A stretch of DNA of 10,137 nt. Source: Dehalococcoidia bacterium (GTDB lineage: Bacteria > Chloroflexota > Dehalococcoidia > Dehalococcoidales > JAUWYK01). Made by a program: the position numbers and the translations under genes. The stretch spans positions 1 to 10,137 of the forward strand of contig JAUWYK010000068.1 of assembly GCA_030615865.1 (NCBI GenBank). Reading direction: 5' to 3'. A model generated the notes under the pieces. That model was not told the DNA's origin. It searched no databases and saw only the letters and a program-made list of their open reading frames with translations. Below are positions 1 through 5,452 of this stretch, in pieces (position 1 is the stretch's first letter; every line of letters starts with the position of its first letter).

Positions 1-1
1 G

Positions 2-190
2 CATCAGAGCACTCGTCTTAATCAGATTAGGAGCGGTGAGAAGCCGCCAGTTGAGATTGAAAATAGTCAGACTATCCTGGACTCAAGAAGAGGACTATGT
101 ATAAGGGTTAATCGGATTATTGCATTAGAGCGATATGTCGCCTTTACCTTCCTCTTCAGTGCATCTAAAAGTAAAGGTCTGTATGAATAG
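2..190 (+). other. Open frame running in from the left edge, possible gene 3' end
   Basis: One plus-strand frame stays open from the window edge to a TAG at 188-190, giving 62 codons with no visible start. The translation is polar, ends in SKGLYE and matches no family I recognise. The other plus-strand frames are interrupted. It could be the C-terminus of a gene that starts outside the window, or chance. Between it and the next gene (191-213) there is nothing notable. Confidence 0.2.
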
Positions 191-213
191 CTACAGCTAC
201 AATGTCTGGGGCT

Positions 214-429
214 TTACCTCCCAGTTAGGGAATAGCCGGCACAGCCCAGATGAGCACACTGGTTGCAATTATGATAAATCCTGCCGTCTTCCTCCTGATT
301 GAATCTGGTTGTCGGGACCAGGATGTCGTCCCTAAAGCACAGGGTCTCAAAAGTTAGACAGCGTGGGCACTGGCAAACATACTCCTGTGCTCCTGTTGCC
401 GGCAAGCGATATTTCTTCCTGTAGGTCAT
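214..429 (-). CDS. Small zinc-ribbon protein, function unknown
   Basis: A 71-residue protein. It carries CQCPRC at residues 19-24 and CNQC at 55-58, followed by another Cys at 63. Two CxxC knuckles about 30 residues apart suggest a zinc-ribbon fold, probably a nucleic-acid- or protein-binding module. I do not recognise the family. I chose the ATG at 427-429 because the upstream in-frame TTG at 457-459 lies inside the predicted promoter, and because AAAGGGTGG precedes the ATG. A good promoter sits just upstream (450-477). The gene is divergent from the XRE operon, and such pairs often share an operator region. It is one of three small Cys-pair proteins on the minus strand in this window. Confidence 0.6.
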   Translation of the reverse strand: MTYRKKYRLPATGAQEYVCQCPRCLTFETLCFRDDILVPTTRFNQEEDGRIYHNCNQCAHLGCAGYSLTGR

Positions 430-449
430 AGCACCCAAACCACCCTTTG

Positions 450-477
450 TATATACCAATAATTAACTTTTTGTCAA
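450..477 (-). promoter_or_regulatory. Sigma70-type promoter for the zinc-ribbon gene
   Basis: On the minus strand, TTGACA (472-477) and TATATA (450-455) are separated by 16 nt. The expected transcription start is near 443, giving a short leader that contains the ribosome binding site. The -35 box is the mirror image of the -35 box of the divergent promoter at 511. Confidence 0.6.
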
Positions 478-510
478 CTCCTCTGATTACGAAAGCCCGG
501 AAGTAGCTAA

Positions 511-539
511 TTGACAATGTTAACTGGCGTTGATATTAT
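511..539 (+). promoter_or_regulatory. Strong sigma70-type promoter for the XRE operon
   Basis: A perfect TTGACA (511-516) is followed after 17 nt by TATTAT (534-539). A second TATAAT at 547-552 lacks a matching -35. The leader to the regulator start is over 100 nt. TTGACAA here and TTGTCAA at 471-477 form an inverted pair, so one regulator bound between them could control both directions. Confidence 0.7.
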
Positions 540-654
540 GTTATTGTATAATGATATAAGAAAGTGGCTAAAGATTTTTCTGTGGGGTGGCATTAAAGAA
601 GGAGATGACTAAGCTAAAAGCGTTTTGCCAAGTTACTGCAAAGGAGGTGCAGTA

Positions 655-1029
655 ATGGAACAGCCGGCTGTGGGGCTTGGTAAGTGGTTAAAGCAGACAT
701 GCCAAAAGGAGCATCTGTCACTCCGGCAAGCAGCGGCTAAGACCGGCTTAAGCCACGCCACCATTCGGGACATTATGAACGGCGGTTCGGCTTCTCCACA
801 AAGCATCAGGAAACTAGCTAAGGCGTTTGGTGGCGATGGCAGGGCAAGGTTCGCACTAGAGGATAAGTTACTTGTCCTTGCTGGTTATCGGACGCATCGT
901 CCTGAGGCAGAGGAGCTTACTGAGCCAATGGCTCGACTGTTAGATAAACTCAGCCATTTCAGCGAGCCTCAGCTCAAGATGGTTGGGCGCTTCGCTGACT
1001 TCCTCGCTGAAATGGAGCAGCAAAAATGA
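655..1029 (+). CDS. XRE-family helix-turn-helix transcriptional regulator
   Basis: A 124-residue protein. Residues ~8-58 are a Cro/C1-type helix-turn-helix (GKWLKQTC, LSLRQAAAKTGLSHATIRDI, then SPQSIRKLAKAFG). An LVLAGYR segment and a helical C-terminal domain follow (EPMARLLDKLSHF to FADFLAEM), a layout common in regulators of Chloroflexota and Firmicutes. The role is probably DNA-binding repressor or activator, plausibly of its own promoter. The ATG at 655 is preceded by AAAGGAGGTG at good spacing; the longer frame from 625 is unsupported. The gene ends in a run of five A followed by TGA. The next frame repeats its C-terminal domain, so this may be the first half of a broken or frameshifted longer protein. 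Confidence 0.85.
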   Translation: MEQPAVGLGKWLKQTCQKEHLSLRQAAAKTGLSHATIRDIMNGGSASPQSIRKLAKAFGGDGRARFALEDKLLVLAGYRTHRPEAEELTEPMARLLDKLSHFSEPQLKMVGRFADFLAEMEQQK

Positions 1030-1231
1030 TAAAGTCACCCAAATCGCTGACGGCATAGTTCATGTCAAGTTTCACTACAAGGAGCCAGAAACTAAACCAG
1101 TAGACCAGGGTGAGATAGAGATGATGACCAGAGTATTAGACCAGGCTTCGCACTTAGAGCCCGAGATGCAGGAGATTTTAGTTAAGTTTGCTAATTACCT
1201 TAACCAGCTTGGCTGGAAAACAGACGAGTAG
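983..1231 (+). CDS. Second copy of the regulator's C-terminal domain, out of frame
   Basis: This frame runs to a TAG at 1229-1231. Its end (MTRVLDQASHL, MQEILVKFANYLNQL) aligns with the end of the preceding gene (MARLLDKLSHF, LKMVGRFADFLAEM), and DKVTQIADG resembles DKLLVLAGY. It therefore looks like a tandem duplicate of the C-terminal domain without the DNA-binding part. No convincing start exists: the TTG at 983 lies inside the upstream gene without a good binding site, and the first in-frame ATG is at 1123. Removing one A from the AAAAA run at 1022-1026 would join both frames into one protein. It may be a separate translationally coupled gene, the product of +1 frameshifting, a broken gene or a sequence error. 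Confidence 0.5.
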   Translation: MGASLTSSLKWSSKNDKVTQIADGIVHVKFHYKEPETKPVDQGEIEMMTRVLDQASHLEPEMQEILVKFANYLNQLGWKTDE

Positions 1232-1299
1232 AGCCCTTAGTCAGCTGAGTAGGCGGACAGGCAATCCTCCTTTCGCTTTTACTGGCGGGGCTCTACTCG
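1225..1299 (+). other. Large inverted repeat, candidate structured RNA
   Basis: CGAGTAGAGCCC (1225-1236) pairs perfectly with GGGCTCTACTCG (1288-1299) across a 51-nt loop. Further short helices nest inside: AGTA with TACT, GCG with CGC, and AGG with CCT around a CAAT loop. The left arm overlaps the stop codon of the preceding frame. No T-run follows, so it is not a typical terminator. Either a structured RNA element between operon genes or a DNA-level recombination or binding site would fit. Confidence 0.5.
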
Positions 1300-1362
1300 A
1301 CCCGATTGTAATGTGTGATTACCAATTAGTCAATGAAGATATACAGAAAGGGGGTGATGCTA

Positions 1363-1500
1363 ATGACTCACAAAGAGCGGCTGCTTTTTCAAAATGGCTG
1401 TTTAGAGCGGCTGCTTTTTGAGTTGATTACTGATGTCAACCGAAATTACCAAAATGTTTATACAGGTTGTAAAGATGTTCATACAGGAATTCAAAGCTAA
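1363..1500 (+). CDS. 45-residue protein with internal repeats, function unknown
   Basis: The ATG at 1363 follows AGAAAGGGGGTGATGCTA, a strong ribosome binding site, and the frame ends at TAA 1498-1500. The product starts MTHKERLLF. It contains ERLLF twice, 10 residues apart, and a second repeat pair (NVYTG, DVHTG) 7 residues apart. Both pairs come from DNA direct repeats whose period is a multiple of three, so the gene appears to have grown by short in-frame duplications. No membrane segment or known domain is visible. It lies downstream of the XRE frames and ends 36 nt before the tRNA. Another AAAGGAGG (1501-1508) follows its stop but leads to no gene. The strong binding site supports real translation; the function is unknown. 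Confidence 0.55.
   Translation: MTHKERLLFQNGCLERLLFELITDVNRNYQNVYTGCKDVHTGIQS
1374..1419 (+). repeat. Two 16-bp direct repeats inside the small gene
   Basis: AGAGCGGCTGCTTTTT occurs at 1374-1389 and 1404-1419, a period of 30 bp. The copies are identical and in frame. Confidence 0.8.
1454..1487 (+). repeat. Two 13-bp direct repeats inside the small gene
   Basis: ATGTTTATACAGG (1454-1466) and ATGTTCATACAGG (1475-1487) match at 12 of 13 positions with a 21-bp period, again in frame. Confidence 0.7.
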
Positions 1501-1536
1501 AAAGGAGGCAATTGCCATCCGCCTAAAAAATGCCCT

Positions 1537-1609
1537 GTCCCTGTAGCTCAGAGGACAGAGCGGCTGCCTTCTAAGCAGCGGGTCGTGGGTTCGAATCCCT
1601 CCAGGGACG
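1537..1609 (+). tRNA. tRNA-Arg (anticodon UCU)
   Basis: The full cloverleaf is present. The acceptor stem is GTCCCTG/CAGGGAC (7 bp). The D-stem is GCTC/GAGC. The anticodon stem is GCTGC/GCAGC around loop CTTCTAA with anticodon TCT (1570-1572). The T-loop is TTCGAAT and the discriminator base is G. The T-stem GTGGG/CCCTC has one U-U mismatch. CCA is not encoded. The tRNA reads AGA, and also AGG through wobble. An integrase gene starts 134 nt downstream in the same direction, so the 3' end is the likely attachment site of an integrative element. No second copy of the 3' end occurs in the window. Confidence 0.95.
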
Positions 1610-1633
1610 CTTTAGCTTCGATTTTAGCCCTCA

Positions 1634-1670
1634 GTCAAGCAGTTGACAGCGAAAAGAGCAACTGCTTGAC
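1634..1670. repeat. 12-bp perfect inverted repeat between tRNA and integrase
   Basis: GTCAAGCAGTTG (1634-1645) and CAACTGCTTGAC (1659-1670) flank a 13-nt loop. No T-run follows on either strand, so it is unlikely to be a terminator. Its place between the presumed attachment site and the integrase start fits a binding site for the recombinase or for a regulator of its expression. Both arms contain TTGACA-like cores. Confidence 0.6.
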
Positions 1671-1743
1671 AAAAACCGCCCCAAAATGTCATCACCAAAA
1701 GCCATCCTCTACTGTAAACTATCAGTGTGAGGAGTTTGAGGTG

Positions 1744-2673
1744 ATGACGCTCCAAGACGCACTGACTGCCTATCGCACTTATGCCCAGGCTGAAGGCAAA
1801 AGCCCTAAGACGATCCACTGGATTAGTCAAAGTGTTGGCTATTTTGCCGACTTCCTTGGTCCCGATAACCAGGATATAGCCGGCATTACTGGCAATGAGC
1901 TGCGGCGATTTATCATTGCTCTCCAGGGCAAGCACAAGTTCAGCAATCATCCCTATAACAAGCCTCAACAGGCCAAGCTATCACCACAGTCTATCGAGAC
2001 CTATGCCAGGGCTATCAGGGCATTCTTTGGCTTTCTCCATCGGGAGGAATTTACCGAAACCAATCCGATGGAAAAAGTAAAGATGCCTAAGGTTCCGGAG
2101 ACGATAGTGCCTACCTTTTCGCAGAAGGAGATTGAAAAACTCTTAGCCCAGCCGAACAAGCGCAGCAATGAAGGCTTTAGGGACTACGCCATTCTGTTGA
2201 CTTTTTATGATACCACAGTCAGGCTTTCTGAGCTTGCCGGGCTTAAGGCAGCCGACATCGACTATGAGCAAAACCTCTTCACGGTTATGGGCAAGGGCAA
2301 CAAGGAGCGCTATGTTCCCTTTGGGAAACGGGTTGCCAAGACACTGATGAAGTACCAGCTAAAGCATAGGCCAGAGCCTGTAGGCACCGATAACTTCTGG
2401 CTTAGGCGTGACGGGCAGCCACTGCCAGCCGGTAGGATAGAGAAGCTTGTCAGCATGTACGGCAGAAAAGCAGGGCTTAAACGTTGCTATGCTCACAAGC
2501 TACGGCACACTAGCTCCGTCCTTTATCTGCGGAGCGGCGGTGATGTTTTCTCATTGCAAAAGAAACTGGGCCACAGGTCGCTGGTCATGACCAGGCGCTA
2601 CAGTAACCTTGCTGATTCTGATGTAAGGGACGCTCACCTCAAACATTCGCCTGCGGACCGGTTGAATCTGTGA
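1744..2673 (+). CDS. Tyrosine recombinase / phage-type integrase
   Basis: A 309-residue protein. Residues ~1-90 form a SAM-like core-binding domain (LQDALTAYRTYAQAEGKSPKT). The rest is the catalytic domain with all expected residues: Arg in TTVRLSELAGL, Lys in MGKGNKER, His and Arg in AHKLRHT, His in KKLGHRS and the nucleophile Tyr in TRRYSNL. It should cut and rejoin DNA at an attachment site, most likely the 3' end of the adjacent tRNA-Arg. The ATG at 1744 is chosen for GAGGTG upstream and the normal family N-terminus. The frame is open back to 1501, through the whole tRNA gene, but that stretch is translated tRNA rather than protein. The end overlaps the convergent minus-strand gene by 35 nt. 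A chromosomal XerC/D role is less likely given the tRNA linkage and accessory neighbours. Confidence 0.92.
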   Translation: MTLQDALTAYRTYAQAEGKSPKTIHWISQSVGYFADFLGPDNQDIAGITGNELRRFIIALQGKHKFSNHPYNKPQQAKLSPQSIETYARAIRAFFGFLHREEFTETNPMEKVKMPKVPETIVPTFSQKEIEKLLAQPNKRSNEGFRDYAILLTFYDTTVRLSELAGLKAADIDYEQNLFTVMGKGNKERYVPFGKRVAKTLMKYQLKHRPEPVGTDNFWLRRDGQPLPAGRIEKLVSMYGRKAGLKRCYAHKLRHTSSVLYLRSGGDVFSLQKKLGHRSLVMTRRYSNLADSDVRDAHLKHSPADRLNL

Positions 2674-3220
2674 CATAGCATTTGGCAAAGGCAGCTTGTC
2701 CTGAAAGCTGGGGATTTACGAATCCGCGCATATGGGGAAATCGCCCGCTGAACTGGATTTGTTGTAGCCTTATGTTAACTGGTTCGACTTCTTTGGTATT
2801 TTGTACCAGTGGAAAGCGCTGAATGCCACCAGCAGGGTGGTAAGTGATTATGACCTCATGAGAGCTATTCGTGAAGGCCCCCCCCACACTGGGAACAGCC
2901 TCAGCGATGTTGATGTCTCCCAAGTGCTTTCGTAGTCGGTGAATCTGTTTGTTTGACTTATAACCGAGTACCCGTCGTAGACCGGCAATGTATTGCTGGC
3001 TTGAAGTTAGGGTTTTGGTTTCTGAGGCCGTTGTCACGCCTAAGACAGACTCTTTCTTTGGCTGAGGTGGTGGTTGAGGCACAGGTTCGAGTGTATAGCC
3101 GTGCCATTTCTCAGGGCAGTTTCGATTTGTGCAATAATAGAGTCCGCCCTCATTCCTCCAGAGGTACCCGCCACAGATGGGACATGCGTGTTCCTTCACT
3201 AGCCCCGTGGTCACCGACAT
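2639..3220 (-). CDS. 193-residue zinc-ribbon protein, function unknown
   Basis: The N-terminus carries CPICGG at 13-18 and CTNRNC at ~30-35, a zinc ribbon resembling those of topoisomerase and restriction-type proteins. A proline-rich linker (EPVPQPPPQPKKE) follows, then a ~130-residue domain I do not recognise (SSQQYIAGLRRVLGYKSNKQIHRLRKHLG, then SSHEVIITYHPAGG) with mixed helix and strand character. The ATG at 3218-3220 is preceded by AAAAGGGGGG, and a plausible promoter lies at 3282-3310. It is convergent with the integrase and divergent from the 49-residue gene. A run of eight G in the coding strand (plus-strand 2878-2885) must be read correctly to keep the frame open; a one-base change in either direction meets a stop soon after. 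A nucleic-acid-binding accessory protein of the element is the best guess. Confidence 0.65.
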   Translation of the reverse strand: MSVTTGLVKEHACPICGGYLWRNEGGLYYCTNRNCPEKWHGYTLEPVPQPPPQPKKESVLGVTTASETKTLTSSQQYIAGLRRVLGYKSNKQIHRLRKHLGDINIAEAVPSVGGAFTNSSHEVIITYHPAGGIQRFPLVQNTKEVEPVNIRLQQIQFSGRFPHMRGFVNPQLSGQAAFAKCYVTDSTGPQANV

Positions 3221-3254
3221 TTTAACCCCCCTTTTGTCAGTAATTTCTGCGTCA

Positions 3255-3269
3255 AGCGTATGCTACGCT
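3255..3269. promoter_or_regulatory. Palindrome in a divergent intergenic region, candidate operator
   Basis: AGCGTATGCTACGCT has 6-bp perfect arms around a 3-nt centre. It lies between the divergent starts at 3220 and 3311, just downstream of the predicted minus-strand promoter. A repressor bound here could affect both directions. Confidence 0.4.
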
Positions 3270-3281
3270 AAAGATATCATA

Positions 3282-3310
3282 ATTGTAGCAAAACAGCAAG
3301 GGGAGAGCAA
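3282..3310 (-). promoter_or_regulatory. Predicted promoter for the 193-residue zinc-ribbon gene
   Basis: On the minus strand, TTGCTC (3305-3310) and TACAAT (3282-3287) are separated by 17 nt, with a leader of about 55 nt to the start codon. The -35 box is weak. The site abuts the start codon of the opposite gene. Confidence 0.35.
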
Positions 3311-3460
3311 ATGGCCAAAATTCGAATTTACGGTGGCGGAATGACCAGATTCAGCAAAGAAATCATCGAGGCTGGTTTTGCGCCCGGTACCGAGGCAGAA
3401 ATACTGAAAAATGCCCTGGGTAAAAATACGACGAAAGGAGGCACCTATGGTTCAGAATAA
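3311..3460 (+). CDS. 49-residue protein, function unknown
   Basis: The ATG at 3311 follows AAGGGGAGAGCAA and the frame ends at TAA 3458-3460. The product begins MAKIRIYGGG and contains EIIEAGFAPGTEAEI. The AGFxPG..xEI pattern loosely recalls the short AbrB/SymE-type beta-barrel proteins, but the match is too weak for a family call. Its 3' end overlaps the next gene by 14 nt, and the ribosome binding site of that gene (AAAGGAGG, 3434-3441) lies inside this frame, so the two are probably translationally coupled. Confidence 0.55.
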   Translation: MAKIRIYGGGMTRFSKEIIEAGFAPGTEAEILKNALGKNTTKGGTYGSE

Positions 3461-4721
3461 TATGGCAGAGGCTACAGTCCCTAGTGAGATTGCGGATTTT
3501 GTCTCATTGCTTGTGGATCACGAACTCAAGGAAAGTAAGGCCATCGCAATTGCGAAATTTATCAGTCGAACTGGCTCGCCAAAGGTGTTTGAGGAGCCGG
3601 CGGAGTTGGCCGAGTTTCTGGCTCGCTACCCCAGAGACCTCGCGCCAATTCAACGGCGGAGGGTACTTGAGGAACACTTTGCCACGAGGGGGGTCAAGGT
3701 GCCTGAGGAACTCCTTACCAGGACTGGCTTACATCCCAAAGATGCTCTCCAGGCACAGAAGGAAGAGGAGAGGAAAAGGAAGATAGCCTCGGGGGCACTG
3801 TGGACGGTGGCTTTGAATGATAAAGGGCTACCGTCGGTCAGGATGATAAAGGATGCCAGTGAGCCAGGTACGACCCTGGAAGAAGCGACCAAGGCAGCCA
3901 AGCAAATTGGAAAAGAGGTTGGTGGAGAAGAGGCTCTTGTCTCCTACAATGAGAGCCTCGGCAAACACATGCCTAACTTTAAATCTGATTTTGTCAAACA
4001 GCACCCGGCGGCAGCCTGGGCGGTGGCAAAGCAGATGGATAAGGCGATGGCCGAGGGGGACACGATTGACCCAATGGACAGCTTCATTGACCAAATGACC
4101 AAAATAGAATCGATGAAAGAGTTGGTTGGTGGCAGGACTGAAGCCAGGGGTGGCACCGTGAGTGAAATTATAGCGGCAGCAAAGGAGCTTAGGTCTCTGG
4201 CCGGCGATGGGGAGGCCGGGGCGCTAAAAGAACTCAGGGCAGAAATGACCAAGCTGAGAGAGGACCAACACCAGGCGGAGCTTAAACGGAGGGATGAGCA
4301 GAATGCTGGTCTTGTCACTGTGATTCAAGAATACCGGGGTGAAATCATCAAATTAAGGGATGAGATAGAGAAGAACAAAATGGCTACTGGGAGGACAGCT
4401 TACGACCTTCTCGGCGACCTGGTTCAGAAAGTGCCGAATAGGGATGATGTCCGGGCTATGGTTATGGAAATAGCGGGTAAGGGACCGAAGCTCCTGACAA
4501 GAGGGATTGGGGAGAGAGAGCGGATGTTGGAAGGGATGGCAGTTAACATTGAACAGGCTGCCGAGCTTAGAAATGTTGAGGACTGGTGGTTCGGGCTGGG
4601 GGGAGAGCCAACAATATATAGGACACCAACACCGGCTCAAAAGCTACCGCCGCTTAAAGAGCCGTCACCGATCAAAGAGCCACCGGCTCAAGAGCCCTCT
4701 GCCCCGACTGTCTATGAGTGA
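3447..4721 (+). CDS. 424-residue coiled-coil protein with proline-rich tail, function unknown
   Basis: The ATG at 3447 is preceded by AAAGGAGGCACCT; the upstream in-frame start at 3411 lacks such a site. The protein is highly charged and mostly helical by eye. Residues ~1-100 form a helical N-terminal region (LLVDHELKESKAIAIAKFI, RRRVLEEHF). Residues ~245-311 are heptad-like and likely coiled coil (KELRAEMTKLRED, EIIKLRDEIEKNK). From ~392 to the end there is a proline-rich tail with repeated KEP/QEP units (LKEPSPIKEPPAQEPSAP). There is no signal peptide, membrane segment or catalytic motif. It is the largest cargo gene of the element-like block and is coupled to the 49-residue gene upstream. 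A structural, scaffold-like or partner-binding role is possible, but I do not recognise it. Confidence 0.7.
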   Translation: MVQNNMAEATVPSEIADFVSLLVDHELKESKAIAIAKFISRTGSPKVFEEPAELAEFLARYPRDLAPIQRRRVLEEHFATRGVKVPEELLTRTGLHPKDALQAQKEEERKRKIASGALWTVALNDKGLPSVRMIKDASEPGTTLEEATKAAKQIGKEVGGEEALVSYNESLGKHMPNFKSDFVKQHPAAAWAVAKQMDKAMAEGDTIDPMDSFIDQMTKIESMKELVGGRTEARGGTVSEIIAAAKELRSLAGDGEAGALKELRAEMTKLREDQHQAELKRRDEQNAGLVTVIQEYRGEIIKLRDEIEKNKMATGRTAYDLLGDLVQKVPNRDDVRAMVMEIAGKGPKLLTRGIGERERMLEGMAVNIEQAAELRNVEDWWFGLGGEPTIYRTPTPAQKLPPLKEPSPIKEPPAQEPSAPTVYE

Positions 4722-4794
4722 ACTCCCTAAATTTGTTTAATTTTTTGTCTATAATATAGGTGTTTCTTAGGCTGTATAGGCGGGTAGGTGACAA

Positions 4795-4814
4795 TTTGGT
4801 GGTTAATCACCAAA
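4795..4814. promoter_or_regulatory. 20-bp near-perfect palindrome over a start codon, candidate operator
   Basis: TTTGGTG (4795-4801) and CACCAAA (4808-4814) flank GTTAAT with a TTAA core, so 18 of 20 bases are symmetric. It covers the probable GTG/TTG start of the winged-helix gene and lies ~40 nt after a TATAAT (4750-4755). It could be bound by that regulator (autorepression), or fold in mRNA and mask the start. Confidence 0.5.
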
Positions 4815-5245
4815 CAAATAAAGAAGAAATTTTGCATTATGATAAATGGGGGGGTTGGCAGCCTATCAAAGCCACAAAGTTGACTGTCCTTTTGTTCATA
4901 TATAGCAGAGAGATGGTCACAGCCTTCGACCTCATGGAGCAGTTCGACTATACCTATATCAGTGCTCACTGTAGGCTGTCTGAGTTGAAGAAGGAGGGCT
5001 TCATTCAGAGGACTGGAGGTGGGCACTGGTGCCTCTCGGACCGGGGCTATGATAAGTTAGACCATAGCGGTAGTCTAAAGAGCCAGGCAGATGAGGAGCT
5101 GAGACGCCAGAGGCAGGCAGAGGGCAGGGTCTGGTATATAGATAATAACCGGATGAGGATAGCTAAAACTGTGGACGAGATGCTGCTCACCCTTGCTGAG
5201 GCTAAAGAGGTAATCCGTGAATTGAAGGAGGCTCGTTTAACATAA
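4799..5245 (+). CDS. Winged-helix DNA-binding protein
   Basis: A 148-residue protein. Residues ~25-85 read as a winged helix-turn-helix (ATKLTVLLFIYS, FDLMEQFDYTYISAHCRLSELKKEGFIQR, then the wing GGGHWCLSDRGYDKL). A basic, helical, probably coiled-coil C-terminus follows (EELRRQRQAEGR, LTLAEAKEVIRELKEARLT) and may dimerise. A transcriptional regulator of the element is likely. The start is uncertain: GTG 4799 or TTG 4796 follows AGGTG at 4786-4790, whereas GTG 4760 is only 5 nt after the TATAAT. A run of seven G lies at 4848-4854. A weak 4-bp hairpin followed by five T (5261-5277) may contribute to termination; the strong terminator is ~210 nt further on. Confidence 0.7.
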   Translation: MVNHQTNKEEILHYDKWGGWQPIKATKLTVLLFIYSREMVTAFDLMEQFDYTYISAHCRLSELKKEGFIQRTGGGHWCLSDRGYDKLDHSGSLKSQADEELRRQRQAEGRVWYIDNNRMRIAKTVDEMLLTLAEAKEVIRELKEARLT

Positions 5246-5265
5246 TTTAGATAATTTAGAAGGTG

Positions 5266-5394
5266 TTACCTCTTTTTAGTTGATAGTGCCCACTTTCTGA
5301 AACAGACTTCGCAAGTGCCACTAATCAGCTGGTCGAATTTATCATGGCATACCATGCAAGCCTTTCTTCTGACTAGCAACCTCTTTTGGCTCAT
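5266..5394 (-). CDS. 42-residue double-CxxC zinc-finger protein, function unknown
   Basis: ATG at 5392-5394 and TAA at 5266-5268. The short basic product (MSQKRLLVRRKA) carries CMVC at 13-16 and CEVC at 28-31, the spacing of a compact treble-clef or zinc-ribbon knuckle. The basic ends suggest nucleic-acid binding. The ribosome binding site is weak (AAGTTTGAG) and no clear promoter is visible, so expression is uncertain. The two regularly spaced Cys pairs argue against a random frame. It is convergent with the winged-helix gene, 20 nt away. Confidence 0.45.
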   Translation of the reverse strand: MSQKRLLVRRKACMVCHDKFDQLISGTCEVCFRKWALSTKKR

Positions 5395-5452
5395 CTCAAA
5401 CTTAATTCTAATCCGAAGACTTTGGCAAGGACTTGAAGCTGATTCTTAAATT

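Noticed and set aside
605..655. 16-residue leader peptide whose TAA overlaps the regulator ATG (TAATG)
   Set aside because: AAGGAG directly abuts its ATG, leaving no spacing for initiation, and the peptide has no recognisable feature.
1188..1421. 77-codon plus-strand frame
   Set aside because: It spans the inverted repeat and overlaps the better-supported 45-residue gene in another frame; no binding site.
1585..1743. Integrase starting at GTG 1585 with a 53-residue extension
   Set aside because: The extension is translation of the tRNA T-arm (VGSNPSRD-like) and the inverted repeat; ATG 1744 has a binding site and matches the family N-terminus.
1624..1968. 114-codon minus-strand frame
   Set aside because: It is a shadow of the integrase with no binding site or domain.
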